Notes: a model not told the origin generated them from the sequence alone. A DNA stretch of 43,658 nucleotides from an uncultured Treponema sp. (GCA_937885175.1 CAKZZO010000004.1:1-43658), one strand, 5' to 3'. Counted from the stretch's first letter, positions 32,666-41,692 are shown. Numbers and translations are program-made.

Positions 32666-34090
32666 ATGATGTGGCAGAAAAAAAAGGCTGTCGCACGGAA
32701 GACGGCATTAGGACTTATCCTGATAGCCGTCTTTTGTGCGTCTATGGTCTCCTGCAAAAATGATGACAATAGTTCCACGGAGCAAAAAACGGTAACGGTG
32801 ACCTTCCTGAGCGGCGACGGCTACTGGCTTGAGGGCGAAAAGAAGGTTACGGAAAAGAAAGTCTCCGTTCCCTATGAAAGCACGGGAGAGGACCAAAAGC
32901 CCATAGCCCCGATTCTTGAAAATTTTCAGATAGCAGGCTGGTTTAAGAAACAGGGAGATGAGGTTTCCGAAATCGCCTACACCTTTGTGGAACCCATAAA
33001 AAATCCTCTGGTTCTGCAAGCACGCTGGAAGAATACTGTAAGCGACCACATCCTGTCCTTTGACACACGGGGCGGCTCTAAGGTGGCATCTCAAACGGTA
33101 ACGTACGGAAAGACACCCACACAGCCTGCTGACCCCACCCTAAAAGACAAGTACTTTGTCGGCTGGTATGCGGATGCAGACTGCCTTACGTCCTTTGACT
33201 TTACTAAGCAGCTGGCCACCAACATGACCGCCTATGCACGATGGGTGGACTTTAAAGGGAGCGTGGACGATTTTAATGCCTATGCCAGCGCAAACAAAGA
33301 CCGCCTTGTTAAAGGAAGCGGCCTTACTCTGGAATTTTTGTTTGTGGATGACAAGGCGACTGAGATTTCGTTTACTGCTGACGCCGAGGATGCAATCAAA
33401 AACACAAAAAATGCTTACACCTTTGACTATAGCGGCATGACGGCTGTGACGGGAGCGGTGACAAAATTCGGAACAAAGGTATTAAATGACGGGGAGGAAA
33501 TAGATACTGGCATTGTGGCAGTCATCTTTCCGTCAAATGCAACGGGGGTAGGTCGCTTTGCCTACTGCAGTCACTTGCAACGGGTAATCCTTCCATCTTC
33601 CCTTGAAAAAGTGCAAGTCTCTGCATTTGAAGGTTGTACTGCGCTGACGGCTTCCTCAGTCATTTGGCCAGAAACAGGAAACATAACGATAGGCTCGTTT
33701 GCATTTTCAGATTGTACGGGGCTAAAGTCTATGACAATTCCTGGTTCGGTAAAGGTGGTTCACCCTAATGCTTTTTTCCAATGCTCAAACTTGGAAGAAT
33801 TATCTTTTTCTGAAGGAGTGGAGGATATAGAAGCTTATCCAGTTGCCAGTAATGATAAAAAAATGAATTTGAGACGTGTCAGATTGCCTCAATCGCTAAA
33901 AATCCTCTGGGGTACATCCTTTTGTTTTGATCACAATGTTACCAAGAATATAGACTTTACATACAACGGTACGATGGAAGAATATAAGGAAATTACAGTG
34001 AATTATCCTGCCACTGACCCTAGTCAGTTTCCTGTCAAGTGTACGGACGGAACGGTAATAGATTCAGGACTGGGTATAAGTGATAATTGA
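32666..34090 (+). CDS. BspA-like lipoprotein with Listeria-Bacteroides repeats (1)
   Basis: 474 residues from ATG 32666 (AAGGA upstream; a second ATG follows immediately). The signal peptide ends FCASMVSC, a lipobox. Two beta repeats of the Listeria-Bacteroides/InlB type follow; the second is clear (LSFDTRGGSKVASQTVTYGK to MTAYARW). The C-terminal half has leucine-rich BspA/LRR_5-like turns ('VIFPSNATGVGRFAYCSHLQRVILPSSLEKV', 'SFAFSDCTGLKSMTIPGSVKVV'). Such proteins are usually surface-exposed adhesins or binding proteins. It lies 16 bp downstream of precursor J, so it is under P5. Its C terminus (YNGTMEEYKEI to CTDGT) is shared with the next gene, showing paralogy. Confidence 0.83.
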   Translation: MMWQKKKAVARKTALGLILIAVFCASMVSCKNDDNSSTEQKTVTVTFLSGDGYWLEGEKKVTEKKVSVPYESTGEDQKPIAPILENFQIAGWFKKQGDEVSEIAYTFVEPIKNPLVLQARWKNTVSDHILSFDTRGGSKVASQTVTYGKTPTQPADPTLKDKYFVGWYADADCLTSFDFTKQLATNMTAYARWVDFKGSVDDFNAYASANKDRLVKGSGLTLEFLFVDDKATEISFTADAEDAIKNTKNAYTFDYSGMTAVTGAVTKFGTKVLNDGEEIDTGIVAVIFPSNATGVGRFAYCSHLQRVILPSSLEKVQVSAFEGCTALTASSVIWPETGNITIGSFAFSDCTGLKSMTIPGSVKVVHPNAFFQCSNLEELSFSEGVEDIEAYPVASNDKKMNLRRVRLPQSLKILWGTSFCFDHNVTKNIDFTYNGTMEEYKEITVNYPATDPSQFPVKCTDGTVIDSGLGISDN

Positions 34091-34106
34091 CGATTGGAGG
34101 TGCGTA

Positions 34107-35438
34107 ATGCAAAACCGCAACAAGAAAAACAATGGAAGCCTGCTTATGCTGACGGTGGCTTTGCTCTGCCTCTATGGACTGCTTGCTTCCTGCAAGTATT
34201 TTGACAACAATGACGAAAACAAGGACGATGAGCAGGAAAAAAAGCCGGAGACGGTTACGATGTATTACCATTCCGCCGACGGAAACGAAAAGGGCGGCTA
34301 CTGGCTGGAAGGCGGAAAGAAAGTGACGCTCAAGAAGGTCTCCGCCACCTCTGGCAGACGCGGGCTGTGGTACAAGCCCTCTGTTCCCCAAAGCGACGAT
34401 GCTGACTTTATCGGTTGGTATGAGCAGATAGGAAGCGGTCTCGCCTCCTCCCCCTATGTTTTTTTTGAGCCGCTTACCGAAGATGTGGTGCTGTACGCAA
34501 AATGGAAGAGTTATGAAGAGAGCGGTGAAACTGATCCTACTGAAAAGACCAAGGTCAAACTTTCCTTTGAGGCGAGCATCACCAAAGAGAGCGGCGAGAC
34601 TATATCGGTGGCAAAGGATCCTGTCTGGGTAGATACCGGCAGTAAAGTCGATGAGCCAAGTGCGCCGGGCTACGAGACCAGCAGGGTTTTTACAGGCTGG
34701 TTTACTAGCACGGATTATAACGAACGCTTTGACTTTGCCAACCGCACCATAGACGCAGACACAACGGTCTATGGCTACTATGCGGACTGGAAAGGCACTT
34801 TGGCAGAACTGATTGCCATTCAAGGCACCCTTGCAAGCGGCGCATCCCTCTACATTACAGGCGATGGCCAAGTTGACTTCTCTAATGCCTCCGTAAAATC
34901 TTGGTTCAAGGACAAAACGGGCATGTCCGACAAGAGTAAGGATGCCGCCCTCAAGGTAAACTTTAGCGGCCTGACCTCCCTTACGAGTATTGATGCAGAA
35001 ACCTTTAAGGACATTGAGTCATTTGCCGCCATTATATTTCCCTACAGTGTGGAGGAAATTGGCAAGAATGCCTTCAAAAACGGCAAGCTTTCGGGCATGA
35101 TTCTGCCGCCAAAACTCAAAAAGATAGGTAAGGAAGCTTTTATGGATAACGATGAACTTGGTTACTTTGTTATTCCAGAAGGCGTGGAGGAAATTGACGA
35201 GAATGCCTTTGCGGGCATCAAGGATTTACGGCCGAATGCTCTTCCGTCTACGCTAAAAACACTCCATCCCTTTGTCTTTTGGGAAAGTATCTTTGGCGAC
35301 TGCAAGATATACTATAACGGCACTATGGAGCAGTTCAACGCCATAACCTTTTTGGATTCAGATAAAGCAAAGGATCCCTTTACCATTGTCTGCACCGACG
35401 GCGAGATGAAGTCCAAAGTCTATCTCCGCAAAAAGTAA
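34107..35438 (+). CDS. BspA-like lipoprotein with Listeria-Bacteroides repeats (2)
   Basis: 443 residues from ATG 34107 (TTGGAGG upstream), 16 bp after its paralogue. The lipobox is GLLASC. An N-terminal repeat shares 'GYWLEG(E/G)KKVT.KKVS' with the previous gene. A second Listeria-Bacteroides repeat follows (GYETSRVFTGWFTSTDYNER to VYGYYADW), then BspA-type LRR units (FAAIIFPYSVEEIGKNAF, GMILPPKLKKIGKEAFMDN, 'FVIPEGVEEIDENAFAG'). The C terminus again has YYNGTMEQFNAI and CTDG. It probably extends from the outer membrane as an adhesin or receptor. Co-transcription with the precursors suggests a shared role at the cell surface; the partner is unknown. Confidence 0.83.
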   Translation: MQNRNKKNNGSLLMLTVALLCLYGLLASCKYFDNNDENKDDEQEKKPETVTMYYHSADGNEKGGYWLEGGKKVTLKKVSATSGRRGLWYKPSVPQSDDADFIGWYEQIGSGLASSPYVFFEPLTEDVVLYAKWKSYEESGETDPTEKTKVKLSFEASITKESGETISVAKDPVWVDTGSKVDEPSAPGYETSRVFTGWFTSTDYNERFDFANRTIDADTTVYGYYADWKGTLAELIAIQGTLASGASLYITGDGQVDFSNASVKSWFKDKTGMSDKSKDAALKVNFSGLTSLTSIDAETFKDIESFAAIIFPYSVEEIGKNAFKNGKLSGMILPPKLKKIGKEAFMDNDELGYFVIPEGVEEIDENAFAGIKDLRPNALPSTLKTLHPFVFWESIFGDCKIYYNGTMEQFNAITFLDSDKAKDPFTIVCTDGEMKSKVYLRKK

Positions 35439-35449
35439 GGTGGCCAGCC

Positions 35450-36268
35450 ATGTTGCAGACTGTATTGACGGAAGAAGAAAGCCGCTTTCTTTCTGACTAC
35501 CTCGCCAATCATTTTGCCTCCCAAAGTGAAGCACCTCTGCCTCAGGAGGCGCAGGATGACTTTTGGAAAGGAGTTTTGCAAGTGTCGCACAAAGTCGGTG
35601 CAGCCACTGCCCTAAACAAGCTCCTGCTTTTTGAGCGGCCGGTTTCATTTGTAGATGAGGCAGGCGTAAGCCTTACCCTGTACCAAGCCTGTGCGGGGCA
35701 CATTCCAGTCATCACCCTTTCCCATGCCGGGGATTTTGAGGCTCTGGTGACCAATCTGGTCTACAAGGGAAAAACTCCCGCAAACCTGACTGCCACTGGC
35801 TCATCCTTTGTCTTTGGAAAAAAAATGCGCCTTATCATACTTTCCAAAAAGCCCTACAGCAACGTAAGCGCAAAAACCATGGGGCTTTCGGAGGCAGCAT
35901 GGCAGGAAAAATCCCTGAAAATCCGCTGGGAGCATGAGTGCACCCACTTCTATACCAAAGTCCGCTACGGATGCGCCCAAAACCACCTGCATGACGAACT
36001 GATTGCGGACTTTTGCGGCATCTACCAAGCCTTTGGACACTATCGGTCGGACTACTTTCTGCGCTTTATGGGCATCCGAGGCAGCGAGGGCAGCCGTCTT
36101 TCCTTCTATATAAAAAATGCCTCTCCTGCCGTCTTTGCCGCCCTAAAGGAAGTAGCCGAAAAAGCCGCCCGTACCCTGAAATCCTGGTCAAAAAGCCCCG
36201 CCTTTGCCCGCATGACCAAAGAAGAACGCATCCAATGGATGTGCGCCCTGCAACTGAGGAATATGTAA
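35450..36268 (+). CDS. Putative HExxH metalloprotease-like protein
   Basis: 272 residues with no signal peptide or TM, so presumably cytosolic. It contains WEHECTHFYTK with a zincin-like HExxH (H162, E163, H166) and, 15-20 residues on, HDELIADFCG, whose E183 or D187 could be the third metal ligand. The surrounding segments (ILSKKPYSNVSAKTMGL, 'ALKEVAEKAARTLKSW') match no family I can name with certainty. It lies 12 bp after the second BspA-like lipoprotein and appears to be the last gene of the P5 unit. A role in trimming leaders or processing peptides in the cytosol is conceivable but unsupported beyond context. Confidence 0.6.
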   Translation: MLQTVLTEEESRFLSDYLANHFASQSEAPLPQEAQDDFWKGVLQVSHKVGAATALNKLLLFERPVSFVDEAGVSLTLYQACAGHIPVITLSHAGDFEALVTNLVYKGKTPANLTATGSSFVFGKKMRLIILSKKPYSNVSAKTMGLSEAAWQEKSLKIRWEHECTHFYTKVRYGCAQNHLHDELIADFCGIYQAFGHYRSDYFLRFMGIRGSEGSRLSFYIKNASPAVFAALKEVAEKAARTLKSWSKSPAFARMTKEERIQWMCALQLRNM

Positions 36269-36272
36269 TATA

Positions 36273-36301
36273 TTCCCACAGGAGCGCATTTTTGTTATAC
36301 T
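36273..36301 (+). promoter_or_regulatory. Probable prfA promoter
   Basis: TTCCCA (36273-36278), 17 bp, TATACT (36296-36301). The predicted start is about 36308, within two bases of the prfA ATG, which lacks a ribosome-binding site. This suggests a nearly leaderless mRNA. Confidence 0.5.
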
Positions 36302-36309
36302 GAATCACT

Positions 36310-37386
36310 ATGGATTTATTGAAGAAACTCGACGAGTTGTCGGCGCGCTACAAGGTCATTAGCGAAGCAATTCAGAACCCCGACCTCGTAAAAGACCAGA
36401 AAAAATACAAGGACACCATGCGGGAACACGGCTACCTGACGGAAGTGTGTGCCCTGGGAGACGAATACCGCAAGATTTTGCAGGGCATTGAAGACGCTAA
36501 GGTGATGATTACCTCCGAAGATGATGCAGAAATGAAGGAAATGGCGCGGGATGAGCTGAAAGAACTGGAAGAAAAACTGCCCCAGATGGAAGAAAAAATC
36601 AAACTCAAACTCATTCCGCCGGATCCCCTGGACGAAAAGAACATCATTCTGGAAATCCGTTCGGCAGCGGGTGGAGACGAGGCCAGCCTTTTTGTGCGCG
36701 ACTTGTGGGAAATGTACTGCCATCTGGCCGACCGCAAGGGCTGGAAAACCGAAACAATGGAAGCCCAGGAAACGGAAGTGGGCGGCTTTAACAAAATCGT
36801 TACGGCAATCACGGGAAAATTTGTCTATGGAACGCTCCGCTGGGAAAGTGGCGTGCATCGCGTGCAGCGTGTTCCAGCAACGGAAAGCCAGGGACGTTTG
36901 CAGACTTCCACAGCAACGGTGGCGGTTTTGCCTGAGGCTGAAGAAGCCGATGTAAAAATCAATCCCAATGATGTACGCGTGGACGTTATGCGTGCGGGTG
37001 GCCCTGGCGGACAGTGTGTTAATACAACGGACTCTGCGGTTCGCCTGACCCATATTCCTACGGGCATTGTGGTCATTCAGCAGGATCAGAAGTCACAGAT
37101 AAAAAACAAGGAAAAGGCATGGCAGGTGCTACGCGCCCGTCTCTTTGACCTTGAACAGAGCAAACTGGATGCAGAACGCTCCAGCGCAAGAAAAAGCATG
37201 GTTGGTAATGGTGACCGCTCGGAAAAAATCCGCACCTACAACTTTCCCCAGGACAGAATTACTGACCACCGCATCAATTTAAGCGTACACAATCTGCCCG
37301 GCTTTATGATGGGCGATATGGATGACATGCTGGACGCGCTTAATGTTTACGCAAAAGAAGAGCAGTTTGCATCGCTGGACGCATAG
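36310..37386 (+). CDS. prfA: Peptide chain release factor 1
   Basis: 358 residues, full length for RF1, which releases the nascent chain at UAA and UAG codons. The stop-codon recognition tripeptide PAT (189-191, in HRVQRVPATESQG) distinguishes it from RF2. The catalytic GGQ (233-235, in AGGPGGQCVNTTDS) lies in domain 3. An N-terminal helical domain (1-100) is followed by IRSAAGGDEASLF. No hemK/prmC methyltransferase gene lies next to it, although GGQ methylation is usual. It starts 41 bp after the HExxH gene with its own likely promoter. This marks the return to core genome after the accessory region. Confidence 0.96.
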   Translation: MDLLKKLDELSARYKVISEAIQNPDLVKDQKKYKDTMREHGYLTEVCALGDEYRKILQGIEDAKVMITSEDDAEMKEMARDELKELEEKLPQMEEKIKLKLIPPDPLDEKNIILEIRSAAGGDEASLFVRDLWEMYCHLADRKGWKTETMEAQETEVGGFNKIVTAITGKFVYGTLRWESGVHRVQRVPATESQGRLQTSTATVAVLPEAEEADVKINPNDVRVDVMRAGGPGGQCVNTTDSAVRLTHIPTGIVVIQQDQKSQIKNKEKAWQVLRARLFDLEQSKLDAERSSARKSMVGNGDRSEKIRTYNFPQDRITDHRINLSVHNLPGFMMGDMDDMLDALNVYAKEEQFASLDA

Positions 37387-37420
37387 CCTTGGCGGTGAAG
37401 AAGCGGTTTTGGAGGATACG

Positions 37421-38344
37421 ATGACAATTACGCTGAAAAATGAAAAGTATGAAGTAGTGCTGAATACCCACGGGGCAGAAATCAATGCCTTCCGCGGAAA
37501 AGACGGCACTCAGTATGTGTTTGAGGGCCCGGAAAGCGTGTGGAAATTCCATGCGCCAGTGCTTTTTCCCCATGTAGGACGCATCCGTGACGGATTTTAC
37601 ACCTGGCAGGAAAAGGAATTCCATCTGGTGAACAACGGCATGAGCCGCGACATGGAGCACAAGATTATAGAGCAGAGCGAAAAGACGGCAACCTTTGAAC
37701 TGACCGAAAATGCCGAGACTGCCGACAAATTCCCCTGGAAGTTCAGCCTCAAAACTCATTATGAACTGACTGATACAGGTCTTCTCTTTACAACGACGGT
37801 AACCAATACGGACAAGACGACTATGTATTTTAGTCTGGGAAGCCACACTGCATTCTGCTGTCCCCGCAACACTGACCCCGCAGGAACTACCAATGCAGAC
37901 TATCAGTACGAATTTGAAAAGAAGGAGCCTTTGACCACCGTACTCCTGAACGATGCGGCGCAACTTGCCGTAGATGAAGACGGCACCGCTCCCTGCACCA
38001 AAGCCTACGGCGAAAAAGATGCGGGCATTATCCCCATTGGCGCAGACGGCTTTGGAAACGGACACTTCTTTACACATTTTACGTCAAATTGGGTAGGCTT
38101 GCGCAACAAAAAGGACGGCTCCCTCGTCAAGGTAAACTGCGCCGGCTATCCCTATCTCATGGTATGGCAGGGCGGTAACGGCAAGGACGGTGCTTCTGGA
38201 AATGGCTTTAACTGCATTGAGCCCTGGTATGGCACTGCCGATGCAGAAAACACTGACCACCGTTGGGAACACAAAAGCGGATTGATTGAACTTGAACCGG
38301 GAAAAAGTTTTACCGCCGACCAGTCCATTTGCATTGAAAAATAA
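37421..38344 (+). CDS. Aldose 1-epimerase family protein
   Basis: 307 residues from ATG 37421 (GGAGG upstream). It has the galactose-mutarotase fold with motifs 'FEGPESVWKFHAPVLFPHVGRI', 'HGMSRD'-like NNGMSRDMEH, SLGSHTAFCCP and an acidic C-terminal 'NCIEPWYGTADAENTDHRWE'. The Glu in CIEPW is the probable catalytic base, and the SLGSH and NGM segments hold the catalytic His region. It resembles the LacX-like branch. Substrate is unknown; family members interconvert sugar anomers, some acting on sugar phosphates. It lies 34 bp after prfA and 6 bp before mnmG, so the three may form one operon. Confidence 0.82.
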   Translation: MTITLKNEKYEVVLNTHGAEINAFRGKDGTQYVFEGPESVWKFHAPVLFPHVGRIRDGFYTWQEKEFHLVNNGMSRDMEHKIIEQSEKTATFELTENAETADKFPWKFSLKTHYELTDTGLLFTTTVTNTDKTTMYFSLGSHTAFCCPRNTDPAGTTNADYQYEFEKKEPLTTVLLNDAAQLAVDEDGTAPCTKAYGEKDAGIIPIGADGFGNGHFFTHFTSNWVGLRNKKDGSLVKVNCAGYPYLMVWQGGNGKDGASGNGFNCIEPWYGTADAENTDHRWEHKSGLIELEPGKSFTADQSICIEK

Positions 38345-38350
38345 AAAATC

Positions 38351-40357
38351 ATGGCAGGATTTTACGATTGGTTTGATGTGGTCGTTTGTGGTGGCGGACA
38401 TGCGGGTATTGAAGCCGCGCTTTCTTCCGCCCGCATGGGACTAAAGACGCTCCTTGTTACCCAGAGCATTGATGCTATTGCCCGCATGAGTTGCAATCCC
38501 TCTATCGGCGGCATCGCCAAGGGAAACATTGTTCGGGAAATTGACGCATTGGGCGGTGAGATGGCGCGCCTTATTGACCGTTCCATGATTCAGTTCCGCA
38601 TGCTCAACAAGAGTCGGGGGCCCGCTGTACAGGCTCCCCGCAGTCAGGCAGATAAAATCGTCTATTCTCAACTTGCCCGCCAGACGGTAGAATCCACGCC
38701 CAATCTTTTTACCCTCATGGACACGGTTACGGATATCCATACCGTCGCTTCTGACCAGAGCCTTCCCCCTCATGCGGAAAGTGCCGCCCAAGGCTCCATT
38801 CCGGGGGAAAAAGTGCCTGACCAACATGAACTGACTGAGGCGGCAAAAAGCGGCATGCGGCAGAAAGTCACCGCCGTTGTTACTGAGCGGGGCCGCGTCA
38901 TTCCCTGCCGTTCCGTCGTGCTGACCACGGGAACTTTTTTGGGCGGGCGCATTTTTATCGGCGAATACGACGCTCCCTGCGGCCGCCTTGGAGAAAGCGG
39001 GGCGGTAGGACTTACGGCTTCCCTCAATCGGCTGGGATTTACCACTGGCCGCCTCAAGACGGGAACGCCGCCGCGAATCTTGCGGCACACCGTTGATTTT
39101 TCTTCTCTGGAAGAGCAGGGCGGGGATGCAGAAGTGCTGCCTTTCAGTTTTGATGACGAAAGCGTAGACCGCCCCATGGTTTCCTGTCATCTGGTCTACA
39201 CCAATGAAGAAACCCATCGGATTATCCGTGCAAATATCGGCCGCTCCCCCCTCTACAGCGGAAAAATCAGCGGCATAGGTCCACGCTACTGTCCGTCCAT
39301 CGAAGACAAGGTAATGCGTTTTGCCGAACGGGAGCGTCATCAGCTTTTTATTGAGCCTGAAAGCCTTTTGACGGACGAAATCTATCTAAACGGACTTTCC
39401 TCATCCCTTCCTGAAGAAGTGCAGGATGCCTTTGTGCGTACCCTGCCCGGATTTGAGCATTGTATCATCAGCCGCCCTGCCTATGCCGTTGAATACGACT
39501 ATGTTGAGCCCACCCAACTTTTTCCCTCGCTGGAAACAAAGCGTGTCGCCGGTCTTTTTAATGCTGGACAGATTAACGGCACCAGCGGCTACGAGGAAGC
39601 GGCAGGTCAGGGCTTGCTTGCAGGAATCAACGCCGCGCTCTACGCTCGCGCCCACAAGGATTTGTGCGGTCCCCTGTCAACGGCATTTGCAGACGGTCAT
39701 GCCGCAAGTGGTGCGGATATGTCTGGCAATGTGGAAGGGGCTGCAGAGGCAAAGCGGCAGGCTGCCCGCACTCCAAAAAGCTACACCGCCACAAAGGAAC
39801 GCGCCCTTCCTGCATGGACTCCCCTTATCATCGGGCGGGATGAGGCATATATTGGCGTATTGATTGACGACCTTGTTACGCTTGGCACAAAAGAACCCTA
39901 CCGTATGTTCACCGCCCGTGCCGAATACCGCCTGAAACTCCGCCACGACACCGCTGACCGTCGCCTTGCCCAAAAGGCATTTGCCGTGGGCTTAAAGACA
40001 CAGGCTCAGCTGGATGCGGTGCAGGCCAAATACGCTCAGGTTGCCCAGGCCGTTGCGCTTTTGGAAAAGAATGCGGACGCAGAAAATCCCGGCCTTTCTC
40101 AGATTGTCTGGAGTCTTGCTCAGGAAGACTTTAAGTACAAATACTACATCGAAAAGCAGGATGCCCGCATTGCCAAACTGCACCGCATGGAAGACCACAA
40201 GATTCCCGCAAATTTTGACTACGGAAAAATCCCCGCCCTCAGTGCAGAATCCCGCCAAAAACTGGAAAAAGTCCGTCCCCTCACCCTAGGTCAAGCCAGC
40301 CGCATCAGCGGCATCCGCAATTCCGATATAATGTTACTCATGGTGTATTTAAGATGA
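38351..40357 (+). CDS. mnmG: tRNA uridine-5-carboxymethylaminomethyl modification enzyme MnmG
   Basis: 668 residues. It is the FAD-dependent partner of MnmE (TrmE), modifying U34 of several tRNAs. The FAD-binding motif VVVCGGGHAGIEAALSSARM lies at 10-29. MSCNPSIGGIAKGNIVREID follows, a signature of the family, then 'GTFLGGRIFIGE' and 'GRLKTGTPPRI'. It is about 40 residues longer than most members because of a polar insertion near residues 130-165 (DQSLPPHAESAAQGSI region). The C terminus ends MLLMVYLR at 40357. The same eight codons, with different wobble bases, are repeated after a hairpin element at about 40410-40436. The start has no strong ribosome-binding site. Confidence 0.95.
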   Translation: MAGFYDWFDVVVCGGGHAGIEAALSSARMGLKTLLVTQSIDAIARMSCNPSIGGIAKGNIVREIDALGGEMARLIDRSMIQFRMLNKSRGPAVQAPRSQADKIVYSQLARQTVESTPNLFTLMDTVTDIHTVASDQSLPPHAESAAQGSIPGEKVPDQHELTEAAKSGMRQKVTAVVTERGRVIPCRSVVLTTGTFLGGRIFIGEYDAPCGRLGESGAVGLTASLNRLGFTTGRLKTGTPPRILRHTVDFSSLEEQGGDAEVLPFSFDDESVDRPMVSCHLVYTNEETHRIIRANIGRSPLYSGKISGIGPRYCPSIEDKVMRFAERERHQLFIEPESLLTDEIYLNGLSSSLPEEVQDAFVRTLPGFEHCIISRPAYAVEYDYVEPTQLFPSLETKRVAGLFNAGQINGTSGYEEAAGQGLLAGINAALYARAHKDLCGPLSTAFADGHAASGADMSGNVEGAAEAKRQAARTPKSYTATKERALPAWTPLIIGRDEAYIGVLIDDLVTLGTKEPYRMFTARAEYRLKLRHDTADRRLAQKAFAVGLKTQAQLDAVQAKYAQVAQAVALLEKNADAENPGLSQIVWSLAQEDFKYKYYIEKQDARIAKLHRMEDHKIPANFDYGKIPALSAESRQKLEKVRPLTLGQASRISGIRNSDIMLLMVYLR

Positions 40358-40436
40358 CACGAGTTTGCGTTGCAAACTCGCAGAAGTTCGCCGCAGGCGA
40401 AACTTCCTAATGTTACTCATGGTGTATCTACGGTAG
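40329..40436 (+). repeat. Duplicated mnmG 3' end flanking a hairpin element
   Basis: A 20-bp direct repeat (40329-40348 and 40408-40427) lies 79 bp apart. Both copies can be read as MLLMVYLR plus a stop, the first ending TTA AGA TGA and the second CTA CGG TAG. Between them are a 9-bp stem CGAGTTTGC/GCAAACTCG (40360-40380) and an imperfect stem GAAGTT..CGCC/GGCGAAACTTC (40383-40406). Confidence 0.8.
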
Positions 40437-40459
40437 GGAAATGAGGGAATCCGCTCATT

Positions 40460-40492
40460 GTGCGTTACCGCCTCCATGGTACCGCACTTTTT
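40460..40492 (+). terminator. Rho-independent terminator downstream of mnmG
   Basis: GTGCGTTACC (40460-40469) pairs with GGTACCGCAC (40478-40487) with one mismatch and an 8-nt loop, followed by TTTTT. A second small stem, AATGAG/CTCATT, lies just upstream. Confidence 0.75.
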
Positions 40493-40568
40493 ATCCTCCC
40501 GCACAGTAAGTGTGCAGTACATTTGCGAGAAATATGGCGTTCCCTCCTTCGCCACGGTTGGCTTTGGC

Positions 40569-41585
40569 CTATTTCCAGGCTTTTTCTACTTTGTCGCACC
40601 AGGCTTTTTTATCTGTGTCGCTGAGGAAAGTGGAGTCAAAACTGTTTAAGATGAGCTGCTTGATTTCCTCCAAGGTAAAGCCCAGTTCGGTGTGCAGGTT
40701 CCAGTATTCGTCCAGCAGGCTTACCTTAAAGAAGAGGGGGTCATCGGTATTGACGGTGACCAAGAGTCCTTTGTTAAAGAATGTGCGGATGGGGTGCTTG
40801 TCGAATGAGGGCACGTATTTTTTGGTGAATACATTGCTGGTGGGGGCAACTTCAAGAGGAATCTTTTCGTCCTTGAGGCGGACCATCAGTTTTTCGTCCT
40901 GAATGGCGGTGATGCCGTGACCGATGCGGGCAGAATGAAGAACATCCAGTGCATCCCAGATTGACCATGCGTCCACGTCTTCGCCTGCGTGGGCAACTGT
41001 TTTAAGACCGTTTTTGCGGGCGCGCTCAAATACGGGACCAAAGTCCTTGCAGGGGCCTTTTGATTCCGCTCCGCCAAGACCGATTCCGATGACTTCCGGA
41101 ATTTTATCGGCAAGCAGCATGTCCAGATTCTTTTCTGCGTTTTCCAGTCCAAATGTACGGGAAACGTCTACCAGTATGCGGACATCCACGCCGGTTTCTT
41201 TTTTGATGGCGGCAATGTTCCTGCTGAAGTTTTTCATAATGTCACCGTAAACAAATCCTTTCTTGACGAAAGCAGAGGGGGCAAAGAAGACTTCCGCATA
41301 GGAAATTCCGTTGTCAATAATGTATTGCTTGAGGTCAGAGAAAACCAAATCAAAGTCATCAACACTGGTAAAGAGGCTTTGTACCTGCAAAAAGGCTGCG
41401 ATAAAGCCGTTCAAGTCCTCGTAGCTAAAAAGTTTTTTCATTTCAGCATCGGAAAATTCTGTGCCATTTGCCTTAAAATAGAGTTTTTTGATGGAATCCT
41501 TGCTGATTACTGCTTCGATATGCAAATGAATTTCCGCTTTGGGAATTTCTTTCAGAAATGAATAAAACTCGTTTTTTTTCATCAT
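40569..41585 (-). CDS. Adenosine deaminase
   Basis: 338 residues from ATG 41585 (GGAG 8 nt upstream; an adjacent in-frame ATG at 41582 is less well spaced). It hydrolyses adenosine to inosine and ammonia in purine salvage. The zinc and catalytic motifs are present: HLHIEA (H20, H22; the usual form is HLHLEG), VAHAGEDVD, a RIGHG motif and NTDDPLFF. The replacement of the Gly after Glu by Ala is a small deviation. No signal peptide, so cytosolic. It converges with mnmG and is divergent from nothing: pepF lies upstream on the same strand direction but ends 107 bp away. An extended -10 promoter is seen at 41605-41613. Confidence 0.92.
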   Translation of the reverse strand: MMKKNEFYSFLKEIPKAEIHLHIEAVISKDSIKKLYFKANGTEFSDAEMKKLFSYEDLNGFIAAFLQVQSLFTSVDDFDLVFSDLKQYIIDNGISYAEVFFAPSAFVKKGFVYGDIMKNFSRNIAAIKKETGVDVRILVDVSRTFGLENAEKNLDMLLADKIPEVIGIGLGGAESKGPCKDFGPVFERARKNGLKTVAHAGEDVDAWSIWDALDVLHSARIGHGITAIQDEKLMVRLKDEKIPLEVAPTSNVFTKKYVPSFDKHPIRTFFNKGLLVTVNTDDPLFFKVSLLDEYWNLHTELGFTLEEIKQLILNSFDSTFLSDTDKKAWCDKVEKAWK

Positions 41586-41604
41586 TCAATTGACTCCATT
41601 CCAA

Positions 41605-41613
41605 ATTATAGCA
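41605..41613 (-). promoter_or_regulatory. Extended -10 promoter of the adenosine deaminase gene
   Basis: On minus: TGC followed by TATAAT (41605-41610), about 20 bp upstream of the start codon. No good -35 hexamer is visible. The surrounding 41586-41692 holds no ORF. Confidence 0.5.
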
Positions 41614-41692
41614 CATATTCTGCAAAAAATCTTGAAAAAAAGAAATCTAACAGAAAATTCTTTTACTATCATTATATATCGGCAGAAAATCG

